64,000 nt of DNA from positions 3,782,001 to 3,846,000 of the forward strand of contig NZ_CP125947.1 of the NCBI RefSeq assembly GCF_030064165.1. The letters are read 5' to 3'. Each line of letters begins with the position of its first letter. Within the stretch, counting starts at the first letter, position 1. The translations under genes were made by a program, and so were the position numbers. This document shows, piece after piece, positions 28,824 to 37,601 of the stretch. The DNA comes from Comamonas resistens. GTDB lineage: Bacteria; Pseudomonadota; Gammaproteobacteria; Burkholderiales; Burkholderiaceae_C. The notes under the pieces are model-generated. The model saw only the letters and a program-made list of their open reading frames with translations, was not told the DNA's origin and searched no databases.

Positions 28824-30341
28824 ATGCAGCGCACCCTGTCCAAATCCAAGCTCCTCGCCTACCGCCAATGCCCTAAGCGCCTTTGGCTGGAAGTCCACCT
28901 GCCCGAAGCCTGCGAGGACTCTGGCACCATCCAGGCCGCTCACGCAGCCGGCCACCAGGTAGGTGAGGCAGCGCGGCAAATCTACGACCCACTGCGCCGC
29001 GGCAAGTTGATCGACCCGCAGGCCGAAGGCCTTGACGCCGCCGTGGCACGCACCCAAGCCCTGCTGCAGACCGCCCAGCCTATCTTTGAAGCAGGTTTCC
29101 GCGCCGAAGGCGCGCTGGCCTTTGCCGATGTGATGCTGCCAACGGGCCGAGGTAGCCGCGTGGGCTGGCACATGGTGGAGGTCAAGTCCGCTACCTGCGT
29201 AAAGGACTACCACCGCGACGACGCCGCCATTCAGGCCTTTCTGGCCCGTGCCAGCGGCGTGCCGCTGCGCTCCGTCGCGCTCGCGCACATCGACAGCAAC
29301 TGGACCTACCCAGGCAATAGCGACTACCAAGGCCTGCTGGTGGAAGAAGACCTGACCGAGGAAGCCTTTGCGCGGGCCGGCGAGGTGCGTGGCTGGATTA
29401 CGGAGGCCCAGGCCATTGTGGCGCGCAAACAGCCGCCGCGCATCGCAACCAGCGAACAGTGCAGCGCACCCTACGAATGCGGTTTCATCGCCCACTGCCA
29501 AAGCCAGGAGCCCCAGGCCCAGCATCCCGTGCACTGGCTGCCTCGCCGCAGCCAGGCGCTCAAGGCACATATTTCCAAGCACTACATCCGCGAACTGAGT
29601 GAGCTGTCCAATGACCTGCTCAACAGCACCCAGCAGCGCGTCAAAGCCGCCACCCTCGCGGATCGGGCCTATTTCGACCAGCACGCCGCCTCGCAAGCGT
29701 TGGCAGCACACAAGCTGCCGGGCTACTTCATCGATTTCGAAACCATCCAGTTCGCCGTCCCCATCTGGAAAGGCACCCGGCCCTACCAGCAGATTCCGTT
29801 CCAGTTCAGCGTGCACCGCCTCGGGCGCACGGGACTGGCCACCCATCATGCCTTTCTTGATCTTTCCGGCAACAATCCCTCTCGGGCCTTTGCCCAGGCC
29901 CTCATAGCCGCCTGCGGCGAACGCGGCCCGGTATTCGTCTACAACGCCGCATTCGAGACCACCCGCATCCGCGAGCTGGCCGAACGCCACCCGCGCCTGG
30001 CCCCGGCGCTGCAAGCCATCAACGCGCGCGTGGTGGACCTGCTGCCCGTGGCCCGCCAGCACTACTACCACCCCAGCCAGCAAGGCAGCTGGAGCATCAA
30101 GGCCGTGCTCCCAGCCTTATGCCCCGATCTGCGCTACGAGCAACTGGACGGCGTACAGGATGGGACCGCAGCACAACAGGCCTATCTGGAAGCCATCGCC
30201 CCCGCCACCGGCGTGGCACGCAAGGCGCTATTAAAGCGGCAGTTGCGCGCCTACTGCCATCTCGACACCTGGGCCATGGTGCGGCTGTGGGCCGCATTCA
30301 CCGGCAACACCGTCAAGGCTTGGGCAAAACAGGATGCATGA
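28824..30341 (+). CDS. DUF2779 protein: Cas4-like nuclease fused to a DEDD-like exonuclease domain
   Basis: The 505-residue protein appears to have two nuclease modules. Residues 1-230 resemble a Cas4/RecB PD-(D/E)XK nuclease: D102, E119 and K121 (MVEVKS) fit the active site, and C16 (YRQCPKRLW) with C213, C219 and C225 fits a Fe-S clasp. Residues 295-500 form the DUF2779 region, with D304-FE-T (YFIDFET), N374/E378 (VYNAAFE) and H479/D481 (YCHLDTW), a pattern like DEDD 3'-5' exonucleases. Biochemical function is not known to me. The frame opens earlier, but MQRTLSKSKLLAYRQC is the natural N-terminus. The WYL gene follows after 72 bases. A role in DNA repair or defence is inference. Confidence 0.8.
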   Translation: MQRTLSKSKLLAYRQCPKRLWLEVHLPEACEDSGTIQAAHAAGHQVGEAARQIYDPLRRGKLIDPQAEGLDAAVARTQALLQTAQPIFEAGFRAEGALAFADVMLPTGRGSRVGWHMVEVKSATCVKDYHRDDAAIQAFLARASGVPLRSVALAHIDSNWTYPGNSDYQGLLVEEDLTEEAFARAGEVRGWITEAQAIVARKQPPRIATSEQCSAPYECGFIAHCQSQEPQAQHPVHWLPRRSQALKAHISKHYIRELSELSNDLLNSTQQRVKAATLADRAYFDQHAASQALAAHKLPGYFIDFETIQFAVPIWKGTRPYQQIPFQFSVHRLGRTGLATHHAFLDLSGNNPSRAFAQALIAACGERGPVFVYNAAFETTRIRELAERHPRLAPALQAINARVVDLLPVARQHYYHPSQQGSWSIKAVLPALCPDLRYEQLDGVQDGTAAQQAYLEAIAPATGVARKALLKRQLRAYCHLDTWAMVRLWAAFTGNTVKAWAKQDA

Positions 30342-30413
30342 GAGTCGTTTCCATCAAAAAACATCGCGCCTGAGTTCGCCTTGCGCAAGTTGTAACCATG
30401 AGAAACTGAACGC

Positions 30414-31379
30414 ATGCCTGCACGCCCAGACACGCTAGAGACCGTCCGCCTTGCCGTTGAGTTGCTGCGCCGCATCCCGCGCGGGCGCAAGATCACTACC
30501 GGCGAGTTGCACCGCCAGCTCAAGGACGCTGGCATGGAGCGCGATTTGCGCACCATCCAGCGCCAGCTGGAAATGCTCTCCACCCATTTCGAAATCGAAC
30601 GCGACGACCGCAGCAAGCCCTATGGCTACCGCTGGAAAGAGCAGGCCCACAGCCTGGCCGTGCCCCACCTCACGCCGCAGGAATCGCTGCTGCTGCAACT
30701 GGCCCAGGAACAGCTCAAGCATCTGCTGCCCGCGCGGCTCAAGCAGTCCATGGATGGCTTTTTCACGCAGGCCCGACGCAATCTCAGCGACGCACCCGGC
30801 ACCGCTCTGGAACGCCAATGGCCGCACAAAGTGCGCGTGGTCGCCACCAGCCAGCCGCTGCTGCCGCCCGCCATCGTCCCCGGCGTGCTGGAAGAGGTCA
30901 GCGAAGCCCTCTACGCCAACCGCTGGCTGGAGCTGGACTACCGCAACGCCGCCGGCAGCTGCAAATCCGCCAAGGTCATGCCCCTGGGCCTGGCCCAGCA
31001 AGGCCCGCGCCTGTACCTGGTCTGCCGCTACGACGGCTTTGACAACGAGCGCAGCCTGGCCCTGCACCGCATCCTGAAAGCCCAGGCCTCCACCCTCACC
31101 TTCGAGCGCCCGGAGGAATTTGATCTGCAGCAATATGAAGACGACGGGCGCTTCGGTTTTGGCGAAGGGCAGCGGATAGCACTGTCTTTCCAGATTGAAA
31201 AAGAAGCCGGTTTTCATCTGCGCGAAACGCCGTTGTCCCCAGACCAGCAGATCCGGGACATTGATGAGGACTGGATGGAGGTCAAGGCCACCGTCGTGGA
31301 CAGCGCGATGCTGGAATGGTGGCTGCGGGGGTTTGGCGATTCAGTCGATCACGTGAAACGTAGAAAAATCAGAAAGTGA
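30414..31379 (+). CDS. WYL-domain transcriptional regulator
   Basis: The 321-residue protein has an N-terminal winged helix-turn-helix (residues 8-75, with TTGELHRQL and DLRTIQRQLEML), a WYL domain (about 150-240, with LELDYRN, AKVMPLGLAQQGPRLYLVCRYDG and ALHRI), and a C-terminal WCX extension. WYL proteins sense nucleotides or nucleic acid and commonly regulate defence loci, for example BrxR and CapW. The canonical WYL tripeptide is LYL here. It follows the DUF2779 gene and probably controls it through the inverted repeat at 28757-28783. Confidence 0.88.
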   Translation: MPARPDTLETVRLAVELLRRIPRGRKITTGELHRQLKDAGMERDLRTIQRQLEMLSTHFEIERDDRSKPYGYRWKEQAHSLAVPHLTPQESLLLQLAQEQLKHLLPARLKQSMDGFFTQARRNLSDAPGTALERQWPHKVRVVATSQPLLPPAIVPGVLEEVSEALYANRWLELDYRNAAGSCKSAKVMPLGLAQQGPRLYLVCRYDGFDNERSLALHRILKAQASTLTFERPEEFDLQQYEDDGRFGFGEGQRIALSFQIEKEAGFHLRETPLSPDQQIRDIDEDWMEVKATVVDSAMLEWWLRGFGDSVDHVKRRKIRK

Positions 31380-31415
31380 TTATTTCAATTCCTCCAATAG
31401 ATTCAACCCCATAAA

Positions 31416-32228
31416 ATGCAAGCATCACTTCATTCCCTGCAGTATTTTTTCAGCAACTGGCAAGAAATTCGCTCTCCAGTGGAAAAACACAGCTTCACAG
31501 AAAATCTGGCCCAATTCTTTCAGCAATTCGACGCCTGCCATCGGCAAGAGACAAAAGCCACGCCGGCGCCACCGCCCGCGCAAAAATCCATTGATACGCA
31601 AAAGCTGGCCGATTTTTTCACCGCACTCGAAAAGCCGCTGCAAGCATCGCGCCACAGCGCCATTGCCTTTGACCCTTTGCGCTTGATGAAACTGGGCCGC
31701 GACGAAGTGCGCGTGGTCAGCCTGCTTTCTTGGCTGCTGAATCCCCATGGCAGCCACGGCTATGGGCCTGCGCTGCAGCAAGGCTTGCTGGCCCATATTC
31801 AGCAGCATATTCCGGCATTCCCCCTCGCTGCCGGAAAACGCTGCCAGGTACGCACAGAAATCAACCTGAATGGCGAAAGCGGTAACCGGGCGGATATCGA
31901 AATGGACGCCGATCATTTCTACCTCGTCATCGAAGCCAAGATTGATGCGCTGGAACAACCGAGGCAAGTGGAGCGCTACTGCGAGCAAGCCCAAAAGCGG
32001 GCCAGGCAGCATGGCACCCCCTGGGCCGTTGTTTATCTAACGCCCCATGGAGGAAAACCTTCTCATGAGGATGACAGCCTCGTCTGCCTGTCCTGGTATC
32101 AATTGAGCCGCATCTTGCAGGAGAGTATGAAAAATCACCAGAACCTCAGAAAAAACGACTTGCTGGCCATACAAGGCAATGCCGACTTCTTTGTCAAAAC
32201 CTATCTCAATCACATCCGTTCACTTTAA
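31416..32228 (+). CDS. PD-(D/E)XK nuclease family protein
   Basis: The 270-residue protein carries a PDDEXK_4-like nuclease core. D160 in NRADIEMD and E173-A-K175 in LVIEAKID form the expected active site, followed by a helix with ERYCEQAQKRA and the strand WAVVYLTP. Upstream, LLSWLLNPHGSHGYGPALQQGLL matches the N-terminal part of this family, members of which occur in defence islands. The ribosome-binding site is weak. A strong AAGGAG-led orphan gene follows after 14 bases, so the two may be co-expressed, perhaps as an effector and partner; that is inference. Confidence 0.78.
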   Translation: MQASLHSLQYFFSNWQEIRSPVEKHSFTENLAQFFQQFDACHRQETKATPAPPPAQKSIDTQKLADFFTALEKPLQASRHSAIAFDPLRLMKLGRDEVRVVSLLSWLLNPHGSHGYGPALQQGLLAHIQQHIPAFPLAAGKRCQVRTEINLNGESGNRADIEMDADHFYLVIEAKIDALEQPRQVERYCEQAQKRARQHGTPWAVVYLTPHGGKPSHEDDSLVCLSWYQLSRILQESMKNHQNLRKNDLLAIQGNADFFVKTYLNHIRSL

Positions 32229-32242
32229 CCCAAGGAGAAAAA

Positions 32243-32875
32243 ATGTCTGAAATCAAAAAATCTGGAGAATTCATTCTTAATAATTTTCAAATCTTCAGTG
32301 AAGCTGTATATTTTTTTGAAAAGTCCATAAATCCAAAAATATTGAAAGGTATAGATGAATGCGTTGAAGTATTTTCAAATGAAAATTATTGGAATGGAAA
32401 TTTTCAGTTAGAAGAAAACTTTGATAATTGGCTTCGCCCCCAAAATTGGGAAAATGAAGATGGCCTTGAAGCATATTTTGAAATAAAGAGTACAGAACCT
32501 GATGACGATAATGATAATTATTGGGTATCTCTCTTTTGCAATAAATCCAGCAATAACTGCGAAGCAGGTTTCTTCTTTGGCGTAGAAACCAAGCATTTTG
32601 GCGGAAAGCGCGCTTGGGATGCTCATATCAAATCGCTCCCAGAAGAACAGAAGATCAGCCTGAAAGAAATCGGCTTCAAGCAGTTCGAAGGCCACTTCTT
32701 TCTACCCATCACACTCAGCAACGAAGAGCTGGCAAAAAGCTGGCAAGCAGAAGACCCCTTCACGTCCGACGATGAATGCTTTGAGCCATTACGTGACGCG
32801 CTCGAAAAGCTGAAGCAATCCGTCCCCATCTTCGAAGCCATCATGGAAAGCGCCCTGGCGTCGCAAGACTCCTAA
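32243..32875 (+). CDS. AT-rich hypothetical protein
   Basis: I do not recognise this 210-residue acidic protein. It has no signal peptide or membrane segment. AAGGAG six bases before the ATG shows it is translated. The N-terminal half is rich in N, F, W and Y (NENYWNGNFQLEENFDNWLRPQNWE) and encoded by very AT-rich DNA: the 60-base blocks at 32281, 32341 and 32401 contain 14, 16 and 21 G+C, while the block at 32761 contains 31. The change inside one gene points to acquisition from an AT-rich source or a recombined 3' part. It sits right after a PD-(D/E)XK nuclease gene and could be its partner. Confidence 0.72.
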   Translation: MSEIKKSGEFILNNFQIFSEAVYFFEKSINPKILKGIDECVEVFSNENYWNGNFQLEENFDNWLRPQNWENEDGLEAYFEIKSTEPDDDNDNYWVSLFCNKSSNNCEAGFFFGVETKHFGGKRAWDAHIKSLPEEQKISLKEIGFKQFEGHFFLPITLSNEELAKSWQAEDPFTSDDECFEPLRDALEKLKQSVPIFEAIMESALASQDS

Positions 32876-32949
32876 GAAGATAGCTGTCAGCGCTTTCTGT
32901 ACAAGGTCTGGCAGCCTTTTTAAGCATCAATTTCAAACCCAACATTGGC

Positions 32950-33741
32950 ATGACTGAAGCAGAGAATTTCAGCCTGGAAACACAGATCAAGGTCATCGGC
33001 ATCGGCCATGGCGGCAGCCATGTGGTCGAACACATGCGCGAACGCGGGATGCAAGGCGTGGAATGCATCTGCTTCCATACCAATGCGCAAGCGCTATCGG
33101 ACAGCCAGGCACAGCTGCAGCAGATCCGTGCCGCCATCGCAGGCACGGATCTGCTGTTCATCACGGCTGGCCTGGATGACGGCGCGGATACGGAGGCTGC
33201 TATTGCCATTGCCACTGCGATTGCGCGTGAAGCCAAGGCCATGGGGATTCTGAGCGTCGGCCTGCTCGGCACACCCGATGAGAGTACCGATACAGCTCTG
33301 GCCGAACTGCAAGCCCATGTGGACTCTCTGATCGTCACGCCCATCGGCCATCTGCACGGCATCGCCAAGACTGCCGTGGGTGAAATCGCCGCCATCCTCA
33401 ACGAGCACGGCCATGTGAATGTGGACTTTCAAGATGTCCGCACCGTCATGCGCGAGCCCGGCAGGGCCCTGGTGGGTACAGCCCAGGCCAGCGGCCCGGA
33501 GCGCGCTCGCCTTGCCGCCGCTCAAGCCGTGGCAGGCATCAAGCTTTCGGACGCCAAGGCCATGCTGGTGCTGGTCACAGCGGCCAAGGGCAGCCTCAAA
33601 TTATTCGAATCGCGCCAGGCCATGAGCGTCATCACCGCCAACAGTTTGCCCAGCGCCCATGTCATTTATGGCGCGGCCTACGACGATGCGCTGGGCGACA
33701 GCCTCCGCGTGACCGTGGTGGCGACCGGCCTGGCAGGCTGA
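32950..33741 (+). CDS. FtsZ/tubulin-like protein with degenerate GTP loop (FtsZ-like 1)
   Basis: The 263-residue protein aligns by eye with FtsZ from the first strand (IKVIGIGHGGSHVVEHM) to the second domain (RVTVVATG). The T4 signature GGGTGTG of FtsZ is replaced at residues 74-82 by GLDDGADTE, and the T1 loop has a histidine in GIGHGG, so GTP binding is doubtful. The T7 loop is preserved: N157-V-D159-F-Q-D162-VRTVM, which in FtsZ supplies the catalytic aspartates to the neighbouring subunit. It lacks the FtsZ C-terminal tail and is about 100 residues short. The DUF262 gene begins 19 bases downstream, so they are likely co-transcribed. It is not the housekeeping FtsZ. Confidence 0.8.
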   Translation: MTEAENFSLETQIKVIGIGHGGSHVVEHMRERGMQGVECICFHTNAQALSDSQAQLQQIRAAIAGTDLLFITAGLDDGADTEAAIAIATAIAREAKAMGILSVGLLGTPDESTDTALAELQAHVDSLIVTPIGHLHGIAKTAVGEIAAILNEHGHVNVDFQDVRTVMREPGRALVGTAQASGPERARLAAAQAVAGIKLSDAKAMLVLVTAAKGSLKLFESRQAMSVITANSLPSAHVIYGAAYDDALGDSLRVTVVATGLAG

Positions 33742-33760
33742 AAACACCAGGGAAAAACAC

Positions 33761-35062
33761 ATGGCAATCAAAGCGGCCGGGGTCAGCGCCATCTGCGTGC
33801 AGGATGTACTCGGGCAAAAGCTGCGCATTCCCGAATACCAGCGCCCCTATAGCTGGCGCCCCTCAACGGCCTTGCAGCTGGTGGATGACCTCCAGGATGC
33901 GTGGGCCAGAAACCAGGATGCTCCCTACGTGCTGGGTGCGCTCATTCTTTACGAGTGCCGCGACGAGAGGGGCGACTGGCTGGATGTGGTCGATGGCCAG
34001 CAAAGGCTGCTGACGCTGCGCATGATCCTGGCGACTCTCCAGTCCGAAGACCTGTTCTCCGTGCTGCCTGCGAATGAGGACAACGAAACGCCGGTGTTCC
34101 GGGTATGGCGGGCACTGGGGCACAGACTGGCCGGGCTTGAGGCGGCAGAGAAAAAGAGCCTGCGCGATTTCATCAGCACCCGGTGCCAGTTGGTGCGCAT
34201 CGTGACCGATGACGTGGACGAGGCCTTCCGCGTGTTCGACTCCCAGAACTATCGCGGCAAGCCGTTGGCGCCCCACGACCTGCTCAAGGCATATCACCTG
34301 CGGGAGATGCAGAGTGAATCCGCTGCAATGAAGGCAGCCGTCGTCGAAACCTGGGAGTCCGTACGCGACGAAGACCTCGACAGGCTGTTTTCGACCTTTC
34401 TCTACCGCATTGCCCGCTGGTCGCGCGGCAAGAGCGCACCCGGGTTTTCCATCCACGACATAGCCCTGTTCAAGGGCATCTCGCCCCAGGCTCACGATGG
34501 CACACTTGCGCCAAGCGAGCGGTATCACCTGGCAGCACAGGCCGCGATGCCTCTACTGACAGCCTGGGTTGCGCCCAGAACCCAGGACAGCCGGGATGCG
34601 CAGCGCAGCCGCTTTCAGCTGGATGCACCGCTGATCGCGGGTCGGCCGTTTTTCGAAATGGTGTCGTTCATGCTCGAAGAACTGGCAGCGCTCGAAAAAG
34701 AAGTCAAGGAAAGCATTGGCTCATTCGGCCCAACGCAAAGCCGCTATCGGTATGTCTATGAGTTGTTCGCCTCCGCCCTGCTCTATTACACGAACAAGTT
34801 CGGCAGCAACGGCTTGGCGCAAGCCCGTGGCAAGTTGTTCGCCTGGGCCTACGCCCTGCGCGTGGCAATGGTTCGCGTGCAATACGTTTCTGCGGATAAC
34901 TGGGCGCGTGGCAAAGATGATGCAGCCGGATCGCCCTTCGTCCTGCTGCGCAACGCCGTGAAAGAGCAGGCTATTCAACGGCTCTCTGTGGCAGTCAAGC
35001 CGTGCCGTCCAGAGCATGAGAAAGAACTCGCGGCCTTCATCGCCAAGGAGAACACGCAATGA
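33761..35062 (+). CDS. DUF262 protein A (GmrS-like, no HNH domain)
   Basis: The 433-residue protein has the DUF262 motifs in order: IPEYQRPYSW (residues 23-32), DGQQR (78-82) and FDSQNYRGKPLAPHDLLKAYHL around N163. In characterised relatives such as GmrSD and SspE this ParB-like domain hydrolyses NTP and regulates DNA cleavage. The C-terminal half is helical and has no DUF1524 HNH motif, so it probably depends on the next protein for cleavage. It follows FtsZ-like 1 by 19 bases and overlaps DUF262 protein B by ATGA. A phage-defence role is inference. Confidence 0.85.
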   Translation: MAIKAAGVSAICVQDVLGQKLRIPEYQRPYSWRPSTALQLVDDLQDAWARNQDAPYVLGALILYECRDERGDWLDVVDGQQRLLTLRMILATLQSEDLFSVLPANEDNETPVFRVWRALGHRLAGLEAAEKKSLRDFISTRCQLVRIVTDDVDEAFRVFDSQNYRGKPLAPHDLLKAYHLREMQSESAAMKAAVVETWESVRDEDLDRLFSTFLYRIARWSRGKSAPGFSIHDIALFKGISPQAHDGTLAPSERYHLAAQAAMPLLTAWVAPRTQDSRDAQRSRFQLDAPLIAGRPFFEMVSFMLEELAALEKEVKESIGSFGPTQSRYRYVYELFASALLYYTNKFGSNGLAQARGKLFAWAYALRVAMVRVQYVSADNWARGKDDAAGSPFVLLRNAVKEQAIQRLSVAVKPCRPEHEKELAAFIAKENTQ

Positions 35063-36981
35063 GCAAAGACCAGTTACACCCCGAATTGCTCACTGTCAGC
35101 GGGCTGTTCGAGCAGGGCGCTATTTACACCGTGCCCATTTATCAGCGCAACTATGCATGGCAGGCCGCGCAGATCGAGCAGCTCATCAGCGATATTCAGG
35201 ATGCCGTGGCTCACGAGGAAAACGGATATTTCCTGGGCAATCTCGTCGTCACCCCAAAAGGTTCTAGCAACGCCACCCACAGCGGCTTTGAGGTCATTGA
35301 TGGACAGCAACGGCTCACCACGCTTTATCTGCTGCTGACATTTTTGGAGGCCGATGGCTCCAGCCCCTGTTCCAGCCACAAAGGCCGCCTGCAATATGAA
35401 TCACGGGCACGGGCCACGGAGGCGCTTCGGCGCGTGGGGCAGGAATCCTCTCTGCGTGCAGGGCAGACACAGGATTCCATGACCGATGAAGACAGCGGAA
35501 TCCACGCAGGCTTCAACATCATCCAGCAATACATCCGGCAGCATGAAAAGCTCCAGCGGCACAGGTTCGCAGACTTCTTGCGCACCCGGGTGACGCTGGT
35601 GCGCGCATCGCTTCCGCCCAAGACCGATCTCAACCGCTATTTCGAGATCATGAATACGCGCGGGCAGCAACTCCAGCAAGTGGACATCGTCAAGGCACGC
35701 CTGATGAGTGCGCTGCCCGACCCCGAGCGAGCCACCTTCGCCTGGATCTGGGATGCATGCGCCGATATGGATGCGTATGTGCAAATGTCATTGACCCGTG
35801 GGGATACGAGGCTGCGCGACCGCATTTTTGGCGATGACTGGTCCTGGCTGGCACTCACGGACTTCACGGCTCTTCTGGGCGTGCACGCATCAGCCCATGC
35901 CAATCCCAACGCGGCCACGTCAAACCTTGCTCTGTCTCTGGACGAAGCCTTGCAAAAATACGCCCATGACGGCAAACCGGAATCCAGCGCAGAGGAAGGT
36001 AATGAGCGCTTTCGCTCCACCATCGAATTTCCGGTCTTCCTGCTGCACGTCCTCAAAGTCAAAAACGGCGGCGAGGACGAGGATGAAGCTCAGCTTGACG
36101 ACAAGCGCCTCATTCAATCATTCACCCAAATTCTCAAGAATGTTCCCGAAGCGCATCGGGCTGAATGGGTGCGGGACTTTGGCTTCACGCTACTCAAATG
36201 CCGCAACCTCTTCGACGGTTTCATCCTGAAGCGCCAATTTGCAAGCAGTACCGAGGATGACGAAGGAGACTGGTCACTGCAGCGCCTGAAGAGGAGTGGG
36301 TCCAACAGCAAGCCGATGCCTGGTTATGCCCAGGTCTTCCGGCACAGCGACCCGGAGCAAGACAGCGAGCCGGATTCCGATACACGTGACGTGCTGCTTC
36401 TCCAGTCCATGCTGCGCATCACCTACACATCGCCACGCACCATGCATTGGATGACCCAAACCCTGCAATGGCTGGCAAAGCAGCCAAGCCCGCAAGCCAT
36501 TTCCAGTGCCGACCTCGCCCGTTTGTTGAAGCGCTTTGCCCGTGCCAAAGTGGCTGCCACATTTCTGCACGCCAGGGAAAGACCGCAGGAGTTTGGCATT
36601 GCCCGCATCGTATTCACCTATCTCGACTATCTGCTCCTGGATGAGAAAACGAAAAGAAATTTCAAGTTTCAGTTCCGCAATTCCATCGAGCATTTCTATC
36701 CGCAGCACCCTGACAAGGAGCAGTCAGGTACCCCCGTCTCGGGCGGCAATCTCCATCTTCTGGGCAACCTCGCACTGGTCAGCGTCAGCGCGAACTCGAA
36801 GTTCAGCAACAGCCTTCCCAAAGCCAAGGCCGAGAATTTCAGGAACACGATAGAAACGCAAAGCCCCAAGCTCCAACGAATGGCGCAGATCACACTCCGC
36901 GAAGGCTGGGGCGACGTACAAGTGGCAAAACATCATGCGGAAATGCTGGCACTGCTTGAGGAGGATATGCAAAAAGAATAG
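35059..36981 (+). CDS. DUF262-DUF1524 protein B (GmrSD-like nuclease)
   Basis: The 640-residue protein joins an N-terminal DUF262 domain (VPIYQRNYAW, residues 25-34; DGQQR, 81-85; NTRGQQLQQVDIVKARL from N199) to a C-terminal DUF1524 His-Me finger nuclease. The latter shows IEH at H545, then N564, N570 and the SANSKFSN segment with N579 and N584, the expected HNH-type pattern. This is the layout of fused GmrSD/SspE type IV restriction enzymes, which cleave modified DNA. Its start overlaps the end of protein A, so the two are coupled. The tandem of one nuclease-free and one nuclease-bearing DUF262 protein suggests a two-subunit machine. Confidence 0.88.
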   Translation: MSKDQLHPELLTVSGLFEQGAIYTVPIYQRNYAWQAAQIEQLISDIQDAVAHEENGYFLGNLVVTPKGSSNATHSGFEVIDGQQRLTTLYLLLTFLEADGSSPCSSHKGRLQYESRARATEALRRVGQESSLRAGQTQDSMTDEDSGIHAGFNIIQQYIRQHEKLQRHRFADFLRTRVTLVRASLPPKTDLNRYFEIMNTRGQQLQQVDIVKARLMSALPDPERATFAWIWDACADMDAYVQMSLTRGDTRLRDRIFGDDWSWLALTDFTALLGVHASAHANPNAATSNLALSLDEALQKYAHDGKPESSAEEGNERFRSTIEFPVFLLHVLKVKNGGEDEDEAQLDDKRLIQSFTQILKNVPEAHRAEWVRDFGFTLLKCRNLFDGFILKRQFASSTEDDEGDWSLQRLKRSGSNSKPMPGYAQVFRHSDPEQDSEPDSDTRDVLLLQSMLRITYTSPRTMHWMTQTLQWLAKQPSPQAISSADLARLLKRFARAKVAATFLHARERPQEFGIARIVFTYLDYLLLDEKTKRNFKFQFRNSIEHFYPQHPDKEQSGTPVSGGNLHLLGNLALVSVSANSKFSNSLPKAKAENFRNTIETQSPKLQRMAQITLREGWGDVQVAKHHAEMLALLEEDMQKE

Positions 36982-37031
36982 CTACCAGCGCTTGCTACTC
37001 AAGCGCAAAGACTCCAACGCTCACCCTGCGC

Positions 37032-37601
37032 TCATATCACCTCCGATGCGACTGCTGTTTCCAGCTCCCGCAGCAGCAGCGCATCGCACTGCGCGATGCA
37101 ATCCATCATGGCGCAGTCATCCCCCAAACGCCGGGCCACTTCATCGCCGTGGATGATGACGGTTTCCGACGCATATTTCTGCACGCTATCCAGGGCCTGC
37201 AAGGCAGCTGTCCGGCGCCTGCGGCCTTCCCAATCGCAAGGCATGCCTACCAGCACCACGGTATAGAGGCCCGCATCATGGGCCAGACGTGCCAGGGCCG
37301 GGGTGGCAGTGGAGCCGGCACGGCCGCCCAGTCCGGCCAGCAAGCAGAGTGCCTTGCACTGCACCAGCCAGGGCATGACGGCCTCGGTACCCGATGCATC
37401 GGCATGCAGCAGGATGGAAGGCATTCCCTCAATCCCGGCGATGGTGTTGCGGTCGGTATTGACGGCCAGATGCTGCAGGTTTGGGCGGGATGCCATGGAT
37501 TGACGGTTAAGCTGCACCAGCTTGCAGCCCGCCCCGCCAATGCCCGCGACGGCAACTCCGCAAGTGCGGCCTTCTTTCGAGGAAACCAGGCGCAGCCGCA
37601 T
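37032..37601 (-). CDS. FtsZ/tubulin-like nucleotide-binding half (FtsZ-like 2)
   Basis: The 189-residue protein matches the N-terminal GTPase half of FtsZ. It has the T1 loop GIGGAGC (residues 20-26), LAVNTDRN (45-52), a T4 loop GLGGRAGST (90-98), and the GMPCDWEGRRRRTAALQAL segment equal to FtsZ PFxFEGxRR. D167 in the final helix occupies the guanine-contact position. It ends at that helix, before the T7 loop, so the activation domain is missing. Its ATG shares one base with the stop of the 66-residue gene upstream (TGATG), so the two are translationally coupled. It converges on the DUF262 operon with 50 bases between. The T4 loop is only partly canonical. Confidence 0.75.
   Translation of the reverse strand: MRLRLVSSKEGRTCGVAVAGIGGAGCKLVQLNRQSMASRPNLQHLAVNTDRNTIAGIEGMPSILLHADASGTEAVMPWLVQCKALCLLAGLGGRAGSTATPALARLAHDAGLYTVVLVGMPCDWEGRRRRTAALQALDSVQKYASETVIIHGDEVARRLGDDCAMMDCIAQCDALLLRELETAVASEVI

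Noticed and set aside
32950..33741. Possibility that FtsZ-like 1 is the housekeeping cell-division FtsZ
   Set aside because: It lacks the GGGTGTG signature and C-terminal tail, is about 100 residues short, and is not in a division and cell-wall gene cluster.
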